Assembly (NCBI GenBank): GCA_035297145.1
Contig: DATGZN010000054.1
Coordinates: 62,001 to 126,000, forward strand
Length of the DNA: 64,000 bases
From: QHXW01 sp035297145
Lineage (GTDB): Bacteria > Acidobacteriota > Terriglobia > Bryobacterales > Bryobacteraceae
Direction: 5' to 3'
In this document: piece after piece, positions 9,041 to 17,796 of the stretch
Numbering within the stretch: the stretch's first letter is position 1
Layout: every line of letters begins with the position of its first letter
Made by a program: the position numbers and the translations under genes
Notes under the pieces: model-generated
The model's input: only the letters and a program-made list of their open reading frames with translations
Told to the model about the DNA's origin: nothing
Database searches by the model: none

Positions 9041-9732
9041 ACCGCGTTCTTCCGTGCCAGCAGCACACGCGAGGGATAGAAAGTCTGCCGCACCATGGCG
9101 TCGCCTTCAATGTGGAAGTCGCTGGCTTCCACCAGTTCGGGAACGCGCTCTTCCACCTGCCGCCCCCAATACGCGGGCGCGACTTTGCCCGCCACGCGGT
9201 AGATCGCGTTGAACGCCGGCGTCTTCTGGCCAATGAGCACCAGCACCAGTTGACCGCCCCGTCGCAGCACGCGATGGAACTCTCCGATGGCTCGAACGAT
9301 ATCCTCGCCCGACAACAGTTCGAGCATGTAGCAGCAGAATACGGCGTCAAACGCGGAATCGCGGAACGGCATGTGACGCGCGTCTACCGCGTGGCACTGC
9401 GTTCTGGAGGAGGGAAACTCGCGCTGCACGCGGTCCTGGGTACGCCACGCCATCTTGGGTGAGAGGTCCACTCCCAGAGTCGAGCCTCCACGGTTCGTGC
9501 GTACCAGCCGGCGGAACATCTCGCCTGACCCGGTGGCCACTTCCAGCACGCGCATGCCATCCGTCAGGTCACAGATCTCCAGCGCCCGCCGATGCGCACG
9601 CGAATGGAACAGTTGTGTGGGGATCCCGTATACCGGCGCCAGCCGGTCGTAAACCCTGCGGGTGCGTTCCGCCAAGGTGGCCGGCAGCCCGTTAATTGGC
9701 CAGGCAGTAATTGTATTTTCGAGCTTATTCAA
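9037..9732 (-). CDS. Class I SAM-dependent methyltransferase (UbiE/Methyltransf_11 type)
   Basis: 231 residues. The SAM-binding motif I is VLEVATGSGEMFRRL, followed by LGVDLSPKM (motif II acidic residue) and DAVFCCYMLELL, then EFHRVLRRGGQLVLVLIG, the typical motif III strand. This is a UbiE/COQ5-like small-molecule methyltransferase; the substrate is unknown. It begins 24 nt after the stop of the LytS-like kinase gene on the same strand, so both may be on one transcript. Confidence 0.88.
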   Translation of the reverse strand: MNKLENTITAWPINGLPATLAERTRRVYDRLAPVYGIPTQLFHSRAHRRALEICDLTDGMRVLEVATGSGEMFRRLVRTNRGGSTLGVDLSPKMAWRTQDRVQREFPSSRTQCHAVDARHMPFRDSAFDAVFCCYMLELLSGEDIVRAIGEFHRVLRRGGQLVLVLIGQKTPAFNAIYRVAGKVAPAYWGRQVEERVPELVEASDFHIEGDAMVRQTFYPSRVLLARKNAV

Positions 9733-9756
9733 GCGCTGATCCTCTTCCTGGCCGAT

Positions 9757-11061
9757 CTACGAAACCGCGGCCCATTCTGTCTGCAGTTCAGGAACTTCGA
9801 TCTCAATGCGCGTCCCCTTTCCGGGATGACTGTCGATCCACATTCGGTAATCCGCCCCGAACAGCACTTTCAGCCGTTCATTCACATTGCTGACCCCGAT
9901 ACCTTGCTCCAGCAGCTTGGCCAGCTTCGCCTCGGGAATCCCGACTCCATCGTCTTCCACCACCAGGTGCAGCCGGCCGTCCGTGCGCCGCGTCCCCAGC
10001 CGGATGGTCCCACCTTCAATCTTGCTGCTGAGTCCGTGCTTGACGCAATTCTCGATTAGCGGCTGTAGCAGCATGCTGGGCACGAGCATGTCCAGGCTCT
10101 GCGCGTCCACTTCCTTCACAAATCGCAGCTTGTCGCCGAAACGCGCCACTTCGATGGAAAGGTAATCCTCAATGAAGTCCAGCTCATCGCGCAACGGGCT
10201 GTAGTTCTCATGTTTGCGCAAAAGACGCCTCAAAATGCGCGAGAGCTTCAGCACCATCAAACGCGCTTGATGCGGATCCGTACGAATCAACGAAGAAACC
10301 GAGTTCAGCGTGTTGAACAGGAAGTGAGGATTAATCTGGCTGGTGAGCGCTGCCAGGCGTGCCTGCATCAGCAGCCGCTGCTGTTCTTCCAGCTTGTTTT
10401 CGTTCCGTGTGTTATTCCAGATCTTGAGGGGCAGCCCGACGGCGAAAAGCGTGGTCGCGCATATCGCCACAAAGTACAGTCCATGGTGGTTCGGCCCGGC
10501 AGGCGCGAGGGCAAAGACTTTCCTGGGCGGGAAGTGGTGGAGTGCTTGCCGCAGGCATTCCGAAACCAGAATCACTAAAAGGAAAAGCAAGTGAAACCCG
10601 CCGCGACGGTATTCCCGCTGCTTGAAATAGCGGTAGACGTTCAAATCGAAAAACGGCGAGAAGCGCCAGATGTCTTCCGTGTCGGTCGCGACGTCGCGCA
10701 ACAGGCCGCCCAGGACGCCGACCGCTGCGAACAGCGGCATGGTGAGGGTCTCGTGCCTGAACATCGCCGGCAGAGAGATCAGAATTCCCGACAGTAACCC
10801 GCTCACGTACCCGCCCAGAATTCCCGCAAGCAGACTGCCTTCTAGTCCCAGATCCACCGCCTCATAGTTCGGATTCAGAACACGTGTCAATACGCCGGCC
10901 GCGAAGACAATCGAGAACCAGAGAGCCAATTGTAATCGTTGATTCAGGGTGCGATTTTCGCGCAATAACATGCGCTGGACCCTATTGGGTCGCACCAGAA
11001 TGCTGGCCAGTGATGCCACCACACCAAGCTTGACCAGCAGCGTGAGAAGGAGCGGTTCCAC
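9757..11061 (-). CDS. LytS/YehU-type membrane sensor histidine kinase
   Basis: 434 residues with a GTG start at 11061. The N-terminal 215 residues form several membrane helices including the 5TM LYT-like segment (GSLLAGILGGYVSGLLSGI, then AVGVLGGLLRDVATD). The His_kinase domain has QINPHFLFNTLNSVSSLI with the phospho-accepting His, followed by an HATPase region (LLQPLIENCVKHGL, VEDDGVGIP, GIGVSNVNERL). These kinases normally pair with a LytTR-type response regulator; none is adjacent, the next gene being a methyltransferase. It is divergent from ribA across 52 nt. Confidence 0.9.
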   Translation of the reverse strand: MEPLLLTLLVKLGVVASLASILVRPNRVQRMLLRENRTLNQRLQLALWFSIVFAAGVLTRVLNPNYEAVDLGLEGSLLAGILGGYVSGLLSGILISLPAMFRHETLTMPLFAAVGVLGGLLRDVATDTEDIWRFSPFFDLNVYRYFKQREYRRGGFHLLFLLVILVSECLRQALHHFPPRKVFALAPAGPNHHGLYFVAICATTLFAVGLPLKIWNNTRNENKLEEQQRLLMQARLAALTSQINPHFLFNTLNSVSSLIRTDPHQARLMVLKLSRILRRLLRKHENYSPLRDELDFIEDYLSIEVARFGDKLRFVKEVDAQSLDMLVPSMLLQPLIENCVKHGLSSKIEGGTIRLGTRRTDGRLHLVVEDDGVGIPEAKLAKLLEQGIGVSNVNERLKVLFGADYRMWIDSHPGKGTRIEIEVPELQTEWAAVS

Positions 11062-11069
11062 TCGCAGCC

Positions 11070-11077
11070 ATTATAAT
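11070..11077. promoter_or_regulatory. Palindromic shared -10 element between the LytS-type kinase and ribA
   Basis: ATTATAAT reads the same on both strands, so it offers a perfect TATAAT to each divergent gene. On the minus strand it ends 8 nt before the kinase GTG, which would place transcription start at or next to the start codon. On the plus strand it lies about 37 nt before the chosen ribA start. The -35 regions are weak on both sides. Confidence 0.45.
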
Positions 11078-11113
11078 AGAAGGAGTCTGACCGATACCCG
11101 CGATCAAAGTCCC

Positions 11114-11725
11114 GTGACTCCTGTGTTTCGGCTCGAAAAGGTAGCCGAAGCCACATTTCCTACGCGCTGGGGACAATTTCGCATTTTTGGATTCGCGGGA
11201 CATTACGCTCAACGCGTTGAGGAAGCCGTGGTGTTGCAGATGGGCGATCTCGCCGGCGAACCAGCGCCGCTCGTGCGCATCCATTCGCAATGTCTGACCG
11301 GTGATGTCTTCCATAGCTTGCGCTGCGATTGCCGCGCCCAGCTGGAGCTGTCGCTAGCGCGCATCGCCGATGAAGAGCGTGGCCTGCTGATTTATGAGCA
11401 CCAGGAAGGGCGGGGTATCGGTCTTCTGAACAAGCTGCGTGCTTATGAGCTGCAAGACCACGGCGCCGATACCGTCGAAGCGAATGTGCAGCTCGGTTTC
11501 GATGCGGATCTCCGCAGCTACGAGCTGCCCGGTGCCATACTGCGCTACTTCGGCCTCACGAAGGTGCGGCTACTCTCCAACAATCCCGACAAGGTGGAAG
11601 CCGTCGAGCGTGCCGGGGTTCGTGTTGTGGAACGCATTCCTTGCCTGGCCGATCCCGTCGATTCGTCTGCCGCATATTTGCGCACAAAGAAAGACAAGAT
11701 GGGCCACCTGATCGACGGCCTCTAG
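11114..11725 (+). CDS. ribA: GTP cyclohydrolase II (riboflavin biosynthesis)
   Basis: 203 residues from the GTG at 11114, chosen because the frame upstream is unlike any RibA and the family is about 200 residues. The zinc site is Cys60, Cys71 and Cys73 in the HSQCLTGDVFHSLRCDC motif, followed by EGRGIGLLNKLRAYELQD and the TVEANVQLGF, LRYFGL and LLSNNPDK motifs of stand-alone RibA. It opens the imidazole ring of GTP as the first step of riboflavin synthesis. It is not fused to RibB. No ribosome-binding site is obvious before the GTG, although AAGGAG occurs at 11080-11085; the start remains uncertain. Confidence 0.92.
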   Translation: MTPVFRLEKVAEATFPTRWGQFRIFGFAGHYAQRVEEAVVLQMGDLAGEPAPLVRIHSQCLTGDVFHSLRCDCRAQLELSLARIADEERGLLIYEHQEGRGIGLLNKLRAYELQDHGADTVEANVQLGFDADLRSYELPGAILRYFGLTKVRLLSNNPDKVEAVERAGVRVVERIPCLADPVDSSAAYLRTKKDKMGHLIDGL

Positions 11726-11727
11726 GG

Positions 11728-12085
11728 TCAGTCCAGATTCAACGGCGTCAACACGCCGTCCTTCTTGACCCCAAGCCGCACCGGGCGTGGTGGACCTTTC
11801 TTGGGAACGCTCATTTCGGCCCGCAATTCCTCGCCGGCCGTGCGGAAAGAGGGATCCGCGACATGCTCGGGGATGAAGAACGCGATGGGCTCGAACAGCA
11901 CGGCCGTCGACGAACCGGCATCCAACCGTGCGTTGAGACCGCTCTGGAGTGCCGGCGTCGCCACCAGCCGGCCGCCTTCCGCCCGCGTGCTCCTGCTCAA
12001 ATGCACGGATGTGATCAGCGGTCGGTGAGTCTACGAGAGCGGCGGTTTGCCAGCGTACGAGATGTCGCTCCCAATCGGAGGCCAT
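11728..12085 (-). pseudogene. Collapsed DUF2157 head / GDYXXLXY-like tail remnant
   Basis: Read on the minus strand, 12085 to 11984 encodes 34 residues (MASDWERHLVRWQTAALVDS...FEQEHA) that look like the soluble N-terminus of a DUF2157 membrane protein. Near 11984 the reading shifts by one frame. From there to 11728 a second frame encodes a tail (ARLDAGSSTAVLFEPIAFFI, then LGVKKDGVLTPLNLD) resembling the C-terminus of GDYXXLXY-domain proteins. DUF2157 and GDYXXLXY genes are often neighbours, so the simplest reading is one large internal deletion that joined the two genes out of frame. The central membrane domains are missing. No functional product is expected. Confidence 0.55.
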
Positions 12086-12254
12086 GAACTCGACAAAATC
12101 ATACGCGAGTGCGCAAATCCTTTCAATCCACCAAGGCGACTGCTTCGCCTATTGTTCGCCACAAAAACAACATGTAGTGGTACTAGACCCGTGCGCTAGC
12201 TTCCGTAGTGCCTCGATAACTTGCTAACAGCAAAAGATTTCCTCAAGAATCCTC

Positions 12255-12283
12255 TTGAAAATGCGGGTTTTGTCTGACACAAT
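12255..12283 (+). promoter_or_regulatory. Promoter of the division/cell wall cluster
   Basis: TTGAAA at 12255-12260 and CACAAT at 12278-12283 are separated by 17 bp, five and four matches to the sigma-70 consensus. Transcription would start near 12290, about 30 nt before mraZ and directly over the first MraZ-type repeat. Confidence 0.55.
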
Positions 12284-12289
12284 CGGTTG

Positions 12290-12314
12290 TGGCCGAAAGT
12301 GGCCGAAAATGGAT
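12290..12314 (+). promoter_or_regulatory. Putative MraZ operator, three repeats at exact 10-bp spacing
   Basis: TGGCC at 12290, TGGCC at 12300 and TGGAT at 12310 recur with a 10-bp period, the first two within identical GTGGCCGAAA decamers. MraZ in other bacteria binds tandem TGGGN boxes with 10-bp periodicity upstream of its own gene. Here the boxes are TGGCC rather than TGGGN, so a lineage-specific variant is likely. They sit 6-30 nt before the mraZ ATG. Confidence 0.6.
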
Positions 12315-12319
12315 TATAG

Positions 12320-12811
12320 ATGGCCAGCGACGATCAAAGTCGGGAAACGGAGCCAGTTGAACCCCCTCGCGGGATGTACGACTGCCGTCTCGATGACAAG
12401 GGCCGTCTCAAGTTACCGGCGCAGTTCCAGCACTTCATTAATTCGCTTACGGAGAAGAAACTCTTCGTGACCAGCCTGGACCGGCGCATAGCCCAAATAT
12501 ACCCGATTACGGTGTGGCGCGAGAACGAAAAGTTTTTTGAGAGTTACCGGGACAGTCCGCACGTAGCGCAGGACGTCGCGTTTAATGCGAACGATCTGGG
12601 CGCGGACGCGGATATGGATGCGCAGGGGCGTGTGCTGTTCAACACCGCGCTGCGGGCGCAGTTGGATCTGGAGAACCAGCAGCTTCACCTGTACGCATAT
12701 CGCGGACATATCAAAGTACTGACGAATGCGCTTTACGAGGAACGCAAGCAGCGCGCGTCGAAGGGCGCGACGGAAAATGTGGACCTGCTCGAGCGGGCGG
12801 GATTGAAGTGA
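12320..12811 (+). CDS. mraZ: Transcriptional regulator MraZ
   Basis: 163 residues. The AbrB-like double-SpoVT fold is visible: GMYDCRLDDKGRLKLPAQF for the first DXXXR motif and DLGADADMDAQGRVLFNTAL for the second. MraZ binds repeats upstream of its own operon and controls the dcw cluster. The N-terminus has about 18 extra polar residues compared with the E. coli protein. It is the first gene of the cluster, as usual, and the periodic repeats directly upstream fit autoregulation. rsmH begins 6 nt after its stop. Confidence 0.93.
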   Translation: MASDDQSRETEPVEPPRGMYDCRLDDKGRLKLPAQFQHFINSLTEKKLFVTSLDRRIAQIYPITVWRENEKFFESYRDSPHVAQDVAFNANDLGADADMDAQGRVLFNTALRAQLDLENQQLHLYAYRGHIKVLTNALYEERKQRASKGATENVDLLERAGLK

Positions 12812-12817
12812 TGGCGT

Positions 12818-13660
12818 ATGCACTATCCGGTGCTTTGCGCCGAAGCTCTCGAATACTTGGCGATACGGCCCGATGGGATCTATCTAGATGCAACGACAGG
12901 GCTTGGCGGGCACACGCGCGAGATCGCGCGACGCTTGACCACGGGATTCGTGATTGCCAACGACCGCGATACGGAATCGCTGGAGTTTGCGCGGGCGAAC
13001 ACGCTGGAGTTCGCGGATCGTATCCGGATTCGTCAGGGAGCGTTTTCGGATTTACAGGGAATCGAAAAGGTAAATGGCCTACTGGCGGATTTGGGAGTCA
13101 GCCGCTATCAGTTGACCGAACCGCACAGGGGTTTCTCGATCTTGGCCGAGGGTCCGCTCGATATGCGCATGGATCAAACCCAGCGCATGACGGCCGGAGA
13201 TTTGGTCAATTCTGCCGCCGAAAAGGCAATCGCCGATTGGATCTACCAACTCGGCGAAGAAAGGAGGGCGCGGAGGATAGCCAGAGCAATCGTTCGGGCG
13301 CGGCCCATACGGAGCACACTGCACCTGGCCGGTGTGGTGGAGCGGGCCGTGCCCCGGACGGGCCACCTGCATCCCGCCACGCGCACCTTCATGGCACTGC
13401 GGATGGTGGTCAACGACGAGCAGGGCGAGCTCGACCGCTTGCTGGATCTGGCGCCCGGCCTGATCGCGGCCGGAGGCAGGATGGTGGTGATCTCTTTCAT
13501 GTCTCTGGAAGACAGAAAAGTGAAGGAGAGATTTCGAAGCTGGGGGCGGGAAGGACGCGCGGAGGTGCTGACAAAGCGCCCTCTGACGCCTTCTCAGAAG
13601 GAAGTTCAAGATAATCCGCCGTCACGTAGCGCCAAGCTGCGCGCCGTCGAGATGCGGTAA
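12818..13660 (+). CDS. rsmH: 16S rRNA (cytosine-1402 N4) methyltransferase RsmH
   Basis: 280 residues, slightly shorter than the usual 300-320. It begins directly with MHYPVLCAEALEYL, the conserved N-terminus. Motif I is YLDATTGLGGHTREI, motif II is NDRDTESL, and ADLGVSRYQL plus GPLDMRMD match the catalytic region; PATRTFMALRMVVN and VISFMSLEDRKVK are the conserved C-terminal blocks. It methylates C1402 of 16S rRNA in the ribosomal P site. It sits in its standard place after mraZ. Confidence 0.96.
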   Translation: MHYPVLCAEALEYLAIRPDGIYLDATTGLGGHTREIARRLTTGFVIANDRDTESLEFARANTLEFADRIRIRQGAFSDLQGIEKVNGLLADLGVSRYQLTEPHRGFSILAEGPLDMRMDQTQRMTAGDLVNSAAEKAIADWIYQLGEERRARRIARAIVRARPIRSTLHLAGVVERAVPRTGHLHPATRTFMALRMVVNDEQGELDRLLDLAPGLIAAGGRMVVISFMSLEDRKVKERFRSWGREGRAEVLTKRPLTPSQKEVQDNPPSRSAKLRAVEMR

Positions 13661-13678
13661 CGAGGAAAGCAAGAAGCC

Positions 13679-14176
13679 ATGGCAACGCTGGCGACACACT
13701 TCAGCAAAGACGAGTCCGTGATCTATAGCGAGGGTGCATTCCCCGCACCGGTCCGGCGCAAGGCCGATGCACCGGCCGATCCCTTCCGTTTGCGCGCCCT
13801 GCCGAACGAGGACGTATATTTTTTCGTTAAGCGCATCGACAACTCTCGCATCCTGAGACAAAGAGACCCACGCGCGGCGCGCGAATGCTGGTCGGCCATC
13901 GGAGCCTTTGCGGTGCTGGCGGTTTTGCTGGCCGGCGCGCTGGCGCCAACGGTTTGGGGAACATTTGCCGGCTATCAGGTGCAGGCGCTCAAGCAGGAGC
14001 GGCAGCGGCTGATCGACGAGCGCAGCACGCTTGAAGTGCAGGAAGCGGCCCTGCTCAGCCCCGCGCGTCTGGAGAAGCTGGCCAAAGCGCAGAGGCTGTT
14101 GGAGCCGGCCCCCGGACAGGTAATCCATCTGGATCCGCACGGCGACAGCTCGATGGCCATGAATCTCACCAAGTAG
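13679..14176 (+). CDS. ftsL: FtsL-like cell division protein
   Basis: 165 residues with one membrane segment at about residues 79-100 (AIGAFAVLAVLLAGALAPTV) and a periplasmic coiled coil after it (QVQALKQERQRLIDERSTLE). The cytoplasmic N-terminus is unusually long, about 75 residues. Position between rsmH and ftsI, a single TM helix and a leucine-zipper-like coil are the usual criteria for FtsL, which has little sequence conservation. It would join FtsQ/FtsB in recruiting the FtsW-FtsI synthase to the septum. The assignment rests on position and topology. Confidence 0.75.
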   Translation: MATLATHFSKDESVIYSEGAFPAPVRRKADAPADPFRLRALPNEDVYFFVKRIDNSRILRQRDPRAARECWSAIGAFAVLAVLLAGALAPTVWGTFAGYQVQALKQERQRLIDERSTLEVQEAALLSPARLEKLAKAQRLLEPAPGQVIHLDPHGDSSMAMNLTK

Positions 14177-14186
14177 GTAAGCATGC

Positions 14187-16265
14187 ATGCCTGTCCAGGA
14201 GCAGCTCACCAGAATTGTACTGATGGACAGGCGGGAATTCCGGCCGTCACGAGATCTCTCTTACACCAGGCGCCTGACCTGGCTCGCTGGAGGAGCGCTG
14301 GTTTGGGCCGGCCTGATCTTCGCCAAGCTTGTTTCTCTACAGGTCATCCATCATAAGGATTACGCGAGGCTGGCTTGGCAGCAGCAAGAGCTGAAGGTGG
14401 ATATTCCAGCGCCGCGAGGGCCGATTTTCGACCGCACCGGCCAGCCCCTGGCGATGAGCATCCCGACAGAGTCGGTGTCGGTAAACCCGCTGCGCGTCCC
14501 TGACATGGGGGTAACCTCGGAGATCCTGGCGCAAATTCTGCATATCGACGCTGGGGATCTTCGTAACCGCATGCGCCAGAAGTACGACCATCACAACGGC
14601 TTCCTCTGGGTGAAGCGCAAGATCACCGCCGCTGAGGCAGAACAGTTAAGGAGCCTGCACCTCGATTGGATCGACTTCCAAACCGAGAGCCAGCGCCACT
14701 ATCCCAATGGCACGCTGGCAGCGCACGTTCTCGGTTCAGTGGATCACGACGAGCGCGGGAATGCCGGAATCGAGAAGAGCCTGGATCCCGAATTGCGCGG
14801 CCACGTGGGACAGGAGCTGATGCTTACGGATGTCAAGCGCCGCGGGATTGACTCGCAGCTATCGGCGAGGCCGCACGCCGGAATGCCGCTCACGTTAACC
14901 ATTGACTCGCGCATTCAGTTTGCAGCAGAGCGGGAACTCGCGAAAGGCGTGGAAGCGCACCATGCTCGAACGGGCAGCATCATCGTGATGAATCCGTACA
15001 ACGGCGAGATCCTGGCACTGGCGAATTATCCGACTTTCGATCCCAATGAACCGCCGAAGCCCGGAGAGGACCCACTGCATCGATTTGATCTCGCGATCAG
15101 TGTGCCGTTCGAACCGGGGTCGGTATTCAAAGTCGTAACGCTCTCAGCGGCGCTCGAGACCACCAGCCTGCGGCCGGACTCGCCCATCAACTGCAATAAC
15201 GGAGTACTACGACTGCCCGGCCGTGTGATACACGAGGCGCACCACGGTTTCGGTGTGATTCCAATGCATGAAGTTCTGGAGCGCTCGAGCAACATCGGCG
15301 CTATCCAGATCGGCTTCCGGGTGGGAGCGCAGAACATGTACGAATATGCGCGGCGTTTTGGTTTCGGAGGATCCACCGGGATCGGTCTACCGGCCGAGTC
15401 CGGCGGTTTGGTTCGCCGCCTCAACCGCTGGGGAACGACGTCGCTCGCATCCATCTCGATGGGCCACGAAGTCAGCACGACCTCGATCCAGCTCGCACGC
15501 GCCTGCGCCTCGATCGCTAACGGAGGGCTGCTGGTCAAGCCCAAGCTAATTCTGAAAGAGGGCGATAGCACTACGCCGACCGCCCCCCCGGTACGCATTC
15601 TCAGGCCGCAGACTGCGATCACGATGCGGCAAATGATGGAAGGCGTGGTTATCAGCCCACACGGAACAGCTCACAGAACCGTGCACCTCATCGGCTACAC
15701 GGCCGGCGGCAAGACCGGAACCGGCCAGATTTTCGATCTCAAAACACACCACTACACACATCTGTACAACGCGTCTTTCATGGGCTTTGCCCCCGTCACT
15801 AACCCGGCCTTCATCATTGTGGTCACGCTAATTGGAACCACAGGCAACGGTGGGATGGGCGGCGCGGTGGCGGGACCCGTGTTTCAGGCTGTGGCGACCG
15901 AAGCTCTGCGCGTGCTTGACGTGCCAAAAGATCTTCCCGATGCTGCCCCGGAGCCGGAAAATGCATCGCCAGGCGATGACGATTCGAATGATCTCGCTAT
16001 TGCCGATCTCGGCTCGCCGGAACCGAATGTGATGGAAGAGCTGGCCGCGCAGAATACGCCGGAAGGCGCTGCGACAGCGGATGCGGAGGCCGGTCCGAAG
16101 GTCCCGAATTTCCGTGGCAAAACGATGCGTGCCGTTGTGCAGGAAGCGGCCGCGCTGGGGCTGCCGGTGTCGTTGCGTGGCAGCGGAATCGCCCGCCAGC
16201 AGTTTCCGTCGCCTGGCGGCGCTTTGCGTGAGGGGGAAAGAGTTCGCGTGCAGTTCGCGCGTTGA
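14187..16265 (+). CDS. ftsI: Division-specific transpeptidase (PBP3/FtsI) with C-terminal PASTA domain
   Basis: 692 residues from the ATG at 14187; an ATG at 14223 is an alternative start and neither has a strong ribosome-binding site. One membrane anchor near residues 30-50 is followed by the PBP dimerisation domain (RGPIFDRTGQPLA) and a transpeptidase domain with Ser312 in GSVFKV, the SSN motif in LERSSNIGA and Lys509 in the KTGTGQ motif. A Glu/Asp/Ala-rich linker (about 575-630) leads to a single PASTA domain (KVPNFRGKTMRAVVQEAAAL). It cross-links septal peptidoglycan as the partner of FtsW. One PASTA repeat on a Gram-negative-type FtsI is less common than in Firmicutes PBP2x. Confidence 0.94.
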   Translation: MPVQEQLTRIVLMDRREFRPSRDLSYTRRLTWLAGGALVWAGLIFAKLVSLQVIHHKDYARLAWQQQELKVDIPAPRGPIFDRTGQPLAMSIPTESVSVNPLRVPDMGVTSEILAQILHIDAGDLRNRMRQKYDHHNGFLWVKRKITAAEAEQLRSLHLDWIDFQTESQRHYPNGTLAAHVLGSVDHDERGNAGIEKSLDPELRGHVGQELMLTDVKRRGIDSQLSARPHAGMPLTLTIDSRIQFAAERELAKGVEAHHARTGSIIVMNPYNGEILALANYPTFDPNEPPKPGEDPLHRFDLAISVPFEPGSVFKVVTLSAALETTSLRPDSPINCNNGVLRLPGRVIHEAHHGFGVIPMHEVLERSSNIGAIQIGFRVGAQNMYEYARRFGFGGSTGIGLPAESGGLVRRLNRWGTTSLASISMGHEVSTTSIQLARACASIANGGLLVKPKLILKEGDSTTPTAPPVRILRPQTAITMRQMMEGVVISPHGTAHRTVHLIGYTAGGKTGTGQIFDLKTHHYTHLYNASFMGFAPVTNPAFIIVVTLIGTTGNGGMGGAVAGPVFQAVATEALRVLDVPKDLPDAAPEPENASPGDDDSNDLAIADLGSPEPNVMEELAAQNTPEGAATADAEAGPKVPNFRGKTMRAVVQEAAALGLPVSLRGSGIARQQFPSPGGALREGERVRVQFAR

Positions 16266-16299
16266 GGCTGGGCTAGGCTGGAATTAGAGGGCGCCACTT

Positions 16300-17796
16300 G
16301 TGATCCTCGCTGAGGTCTTCGCCGGAGTGCGGTTGAAGGAGCCGCTCGGGGAAGAACTCGCCCAAAAAATAGTCGAGAATCTGGCGTATGATTCACGGCG
16401 AGTAAAAAAAGGCGGGCTGTTCTTCGCGTTCCCCGGTGCGCGGACCGATGGACGTAGCTTTGCGGAACAGGCGGTGAAGGCGGGGGCGGTGGGGGTTGTG
16501 AGTGAGGTGCCCGCGCCCCAAGGTTTTCAGGGCAACTGGATTGAGGTGGAGCACGGGCGCCAGGCGCTGGCGCTCGCGGCAAGGAACTTCTTCAGACATT
16601 CGGACGAGCGGATTGGCGTAACCGGGATCACAGGCACGAACGGCAAGACGACCACCTCGTACCTGGTCGATAGCATCCTCCGCACCGCCGGCAAGACCAC
16701 TGCCCTGATCGGCACCATCGAGTATCATTTGGGCGACCGGGTTTTGCCCGCGGTGAATACAACGCCGGAATCGCTCGATCTTTACCGGCTGTTGGCGGAA
16801 CTGGAACAGATGGGCGGGACTTTCGCGACCATGGAAGCTTCTTCGCACGCACTGGCGCTAGGGCGCATCTACGGAATGCACTTTCATACGGCTGTCTTCA
16901 CCAACCTGACGCGCGATCATCTGGATTTTCACCAAACCATGGAGAACTACTTTGCCGCCAAGCAGATGCTTTTCACGGGCGCCGGCGCTCCGGCTCCGCC
17001 GTTCGCTGTGATCAATCGGGATGACCCATACGGACCGAAGATCAAGACCGGTCCCGACACGAAAATCCTCTGGTACGGGTTGGGCAAAGACGCTACAGTG
17101 CGGGCGCGGCACATCTCTTCAGGTTTTGACGGGCTGCGTTTCGAGGTGCAAGCGGAGGCGACGCACTTTCCCGTGCAATCGCCACTGATCGGCCGCATCA
17201 ATGTCTATAACATTCTTGCTGCTTGCGGCGTCGGTCTCAGCTACGGATTGCCACCCGACACCATTGCCCGCGGCATCGCGGACTGCGGCGCCGTGCCGGG
17301 GCGATTCGAACGAGTGGACGAAGGCCAGCCGTTTGTTGTCGTCGTCGACTACGCGCACACCGATGACGCGCTTCGCAATGTGATTTCCATGGCGCGGAGT
17401 CTCCAGCCCAAGCGTGTGGTGACGCTGTTTGGCTGCGGCGGGGACCGCGATCGTACTAAGCGGCCGATTATGGGCCAAGTGGCGGCGGAGTTGAGCGATC
17501 TGGTAGTGCTGACGAGCGATAATCCGCGATCGGAGGATCCGCTGGATATCATGAACGACGTGCTCGTCGGAATTCGCCGGAAAGACACGCCGTGTCTGGT
17601 GGAACCCGACCGTGCGGCGGCCATCCGTAGGGCGATCGAAGAGGCGCGGCCCGGAGATATATTGATTCTTGCCGGCAAGGGACACGAGACGTACCAGATT
17701 GTGAAGGATCGTACCATCCCGTTCGATGATCGGGAGGTGGCCCGGGAAGTGCTTCGAGGCTTTGGGTACCGGCGGCGCCCGGACGTTTCAGGATGA
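16300..17796 (+). CDS. murE: UDP-MurNAc-tripeptide synthetase (meso-DAP adding) MurE
   Basis: 498 residues from a GTG at 16300 with AGAGGG about 8 nt upstream. The Mur ligase ATP loop is TGTNGKTTTSYLV; TPESLDLYRLL and EASSHALALGR are conserved substrate-binding blocks. The motif LTSDNPRSEDP includes DNPR, the signature for meso-diaminopimelate as the added amino acid. The final LAGKGHETYQI is typical. It adds the third residue of the stem peptide in the cytoplasm. Its stop overlaps the murF start by 4 nt (ATGA), indicating coupled translation. Confidence 0.97.
   Translation: MILAEVFAGVRLKEPLGEELAQKIVENLAYDSRRVKKGGLFFAFPGARTDGRSFAEQAVKAGAVGVVSEVPAPQGFQGNWIEVEHGRQALALAARNFFRHSDERIGVTGITGTNGKTTTSYLVDSILRTAGKTTALIGTIEYHLGDRVLPAVNTTPESLDLYRLLAELEQMGGTFATMEASSHALALGRIYGMHFHTAVFTNLTRDHLDFHQTMENYFAAKQMLFTGAGAPAPPFAVINRDDPYGPKIKTGPDTKILWYGLGKDATVRARHISSGFDGLRFEVQAEATHFPVQSPLIGRINVYNILAACGVGLSYGLPPDTIARGIADCGAVPGRFERVDEGQPFVVVVDYAHTDDALRNVISMARSLQPKRVVTLFGCGGDRDRTKRPIMGQVAAELSDLVVLTSDNPRSEDPLDIMNDVLVGIRRKDTPCLVEPDRAAAIRRAIEEARPGDILILAGKGHETYQIVKDRTIPFDDREVAREVLRGFGYRRRPDVSG

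Noticed and set aside
12808..13614. 268-codon open frame overlapping rsmH in another frame
   Set aside because: The rsmH frame carries all family motifs; this frame has Arg/Gly-rich sequence without any.
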